This document shows, in pieces, positions 63,353 to 64,000 of a DNA stretch of 64,000 nucleotides. Position 1 is the stretch's first letter, and each line of letters begins with the position of its first letter. Source of the DNA: a bacterium (lineage in GTDB: Bacteria > Planctomycetota > SZUA-567); NCBI GenBank assembly GCA_003245715.1, contig QKCJ01000049.1:62001-126000 (forward strand), in the 5' to 3' direction. The notes beneath the pieces were generated by a model that worked only from the letters and a program-made list of their open reading frames with translations, was not told the DNA's origin and ran no database searches. Made by a program: the position numbers and the translations under genes.

Positions 63353-63602
63353 CTAATTTTTGCCGGAGAAAAGAATAAAAGCGACTAAATTATGCAAATT
63401 GTGTCGTGTTAACAGTAACCTAACATTAATTATTATAGTCTGGCAATATTTCTGAATATTCTCATAACTTACCCAATTAGTAAAAAAAAATTATATGTTG
63501 GAATTATTGGCTTGAAAAAAAGTGAAATTTGGCTCAAATTATAGTAGGGGAGCTGTTTTAGGCTGAGTAGTGAATTGCGGATACGTTAAGGAACTTCGGA
63601 TT

Positions 63603-64000
63603 ATGGAAAATGACATGGATCTTATTCTTGGGTTCACCCAGGAAGCAAGAGATTATCTTGATGAAGTTGAGCCTGCTCTTATCGAACTGTCGGAGAGTGA
63701 TTCTGATGAGGGCGGTGATGATGCGGAGCTTATTAACGGCGTGTTCAGGCTCTTTCATTCTATGAAGGGCAGTGCCGGTTTTTTGCAGCTTAATACCGTT
63801 GCCAGCCTGACGCATGAAGCAGAGACGCTACTTGAGAAAATCCGCCGCGGTAAAGCCAAATTTTCACACGAGGTCACGCAGCTTTTGTGCCAGACGCTTG
63901 ATCTCTTCCGTGAGATGCTTGACGCAATTGAAGCTAATGGCAATGACAGTGGCTTTGATGACCAGGCCGGACAGATGTGTGCAAGGCTTGTTAGCGCACA
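63603..64000 (+). CDS. cheA: CheA-type chemotaxis histidine kinase, N-terminal part (runs off window)
   Basis: The visible 132 residues start MENDMDLILGFTQEARDYLD and carry an HPt domain with the phosphorylatable His in FRLFHSMKGSAGFL, then HEAETLLEKIRRGK and LLCQTLDLFREMLDA, the CheA P1 pattern. CheA passes phosphate to CheY and CheB. The dimerisation, kinase and CheW-like domains lie outside. AAGGAAC is upstream of the ATG. A CheX-like gene lies at 9706. Confidence 0.85.
   Translation, partial: MENDMDLILGFTQEARDYLDEVEPALIELSESDSDEGGDDAELINGVFRLFHSMKGSAGFLQLNTVASLTHEAETLLEKIRRGKAKFSHEVTQLLCQTLDLFREMLDAIEANGNDSGFDDQAGQMCARLVSA

Overview
The window is an ordinary-looking bacterial chromosome segment of moderate GC. 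It starts inside nadE and ends inside cheA. Several features together suggest the PVC group, most likely Lentisphaerota; this is inference, since no rRNA or other decisive marker lies in the window. They are: large exported TPR/transglutaminase proteins, a Ser/Thr kinase next to an ECF-type sigma factor, a sulfatase-maturase-like radical SAM enzyme, glycan-degrading enzymes with their own AraC regulators, and small Cys-rich proteins. A heptosyltransferase, exported beta-barrel/TPR-type proteins and a TonB-like anchored protein fit a Gram-negative envelope. No tRNA, rRNA, CRISPR array, insertion sequence or prophage was seen.

Layout. 1-10 kb: nadE and gltA (minus), a phytoene-desaturase-like oxidoreductase, an aquaporin-family channel, exported proteins of unknown role, a small zinc-ribbon protein, a radical SAM enzyme with a SEC-C tail, and a CheX-like protein. 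10-15 kb: a minus-strand operon reading hypothetical-cinA-phosphoesterase-gatC-gatA-DUF2062. 15-21 kb: a very large FliK-like protein, a membrane protein and holA. 21-25 kb: a GH29 fucosidase divergent from an AraC regulator, then a HAD phosphatase. 25-36 kb: exported and membrane proteins, a TPR kinase, an ECF sigma factor, a 1268-residue TPR-DUF3857-transglutaminase protein and plsY. 36-41 kb: housekeeping genes tpiA, secG, DUF2225, yicC, gmk and a lipid kinase. 41-47 kb: a minus-strand cluster nfeD-CHAD-floA-hypothetical-rluD plus a 56-residue zinc protein missed by length cut-offs. 47-53 kb: a heptosyltransferase and a second DUF3857/transglutaminase-like giant whose catalytic core has lost its Cys. 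52-56 kb: an AraC regulator divergent from a GH2 beta-galactosidase. 56-60 kb: a membrane protein, a DHH phosphoesterase, a CJM1_0395-type metalloprotease and a small carbohydrate-binding-like exported protein. 61 kb: a probable 6S RNA on the minus strand. 61-63 kb: two tandem TauE/SafE transporters. 63.6 kb: the start of cheA.

The observations most worth following are these. (1) The two tandem TauE/SafE genes are in a -1 frame relation. The second has no usable start codon for its conserved first membrane helix, and two canonical A_AAA_AAC slippery heptamers sit in the tail of the first, so a programmed -1 frameshift making a fused double transporter is plausible. (2) A roughly 200-nt 6S-like RNA has a good promoter and a terminal stem ending in a U-run. 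(3) Two AraC/glycosidase divergent promoters each carry direct-repeat operator candidates: TACCAT at 21-bp spacing at lacZ and GTTTACTTT at 16-bp spacing at the fucosidase. (4) FloA and NfeD are linked through a CHAD-domain gene. (5) A non-RD kinase is paired with a sigma factor.
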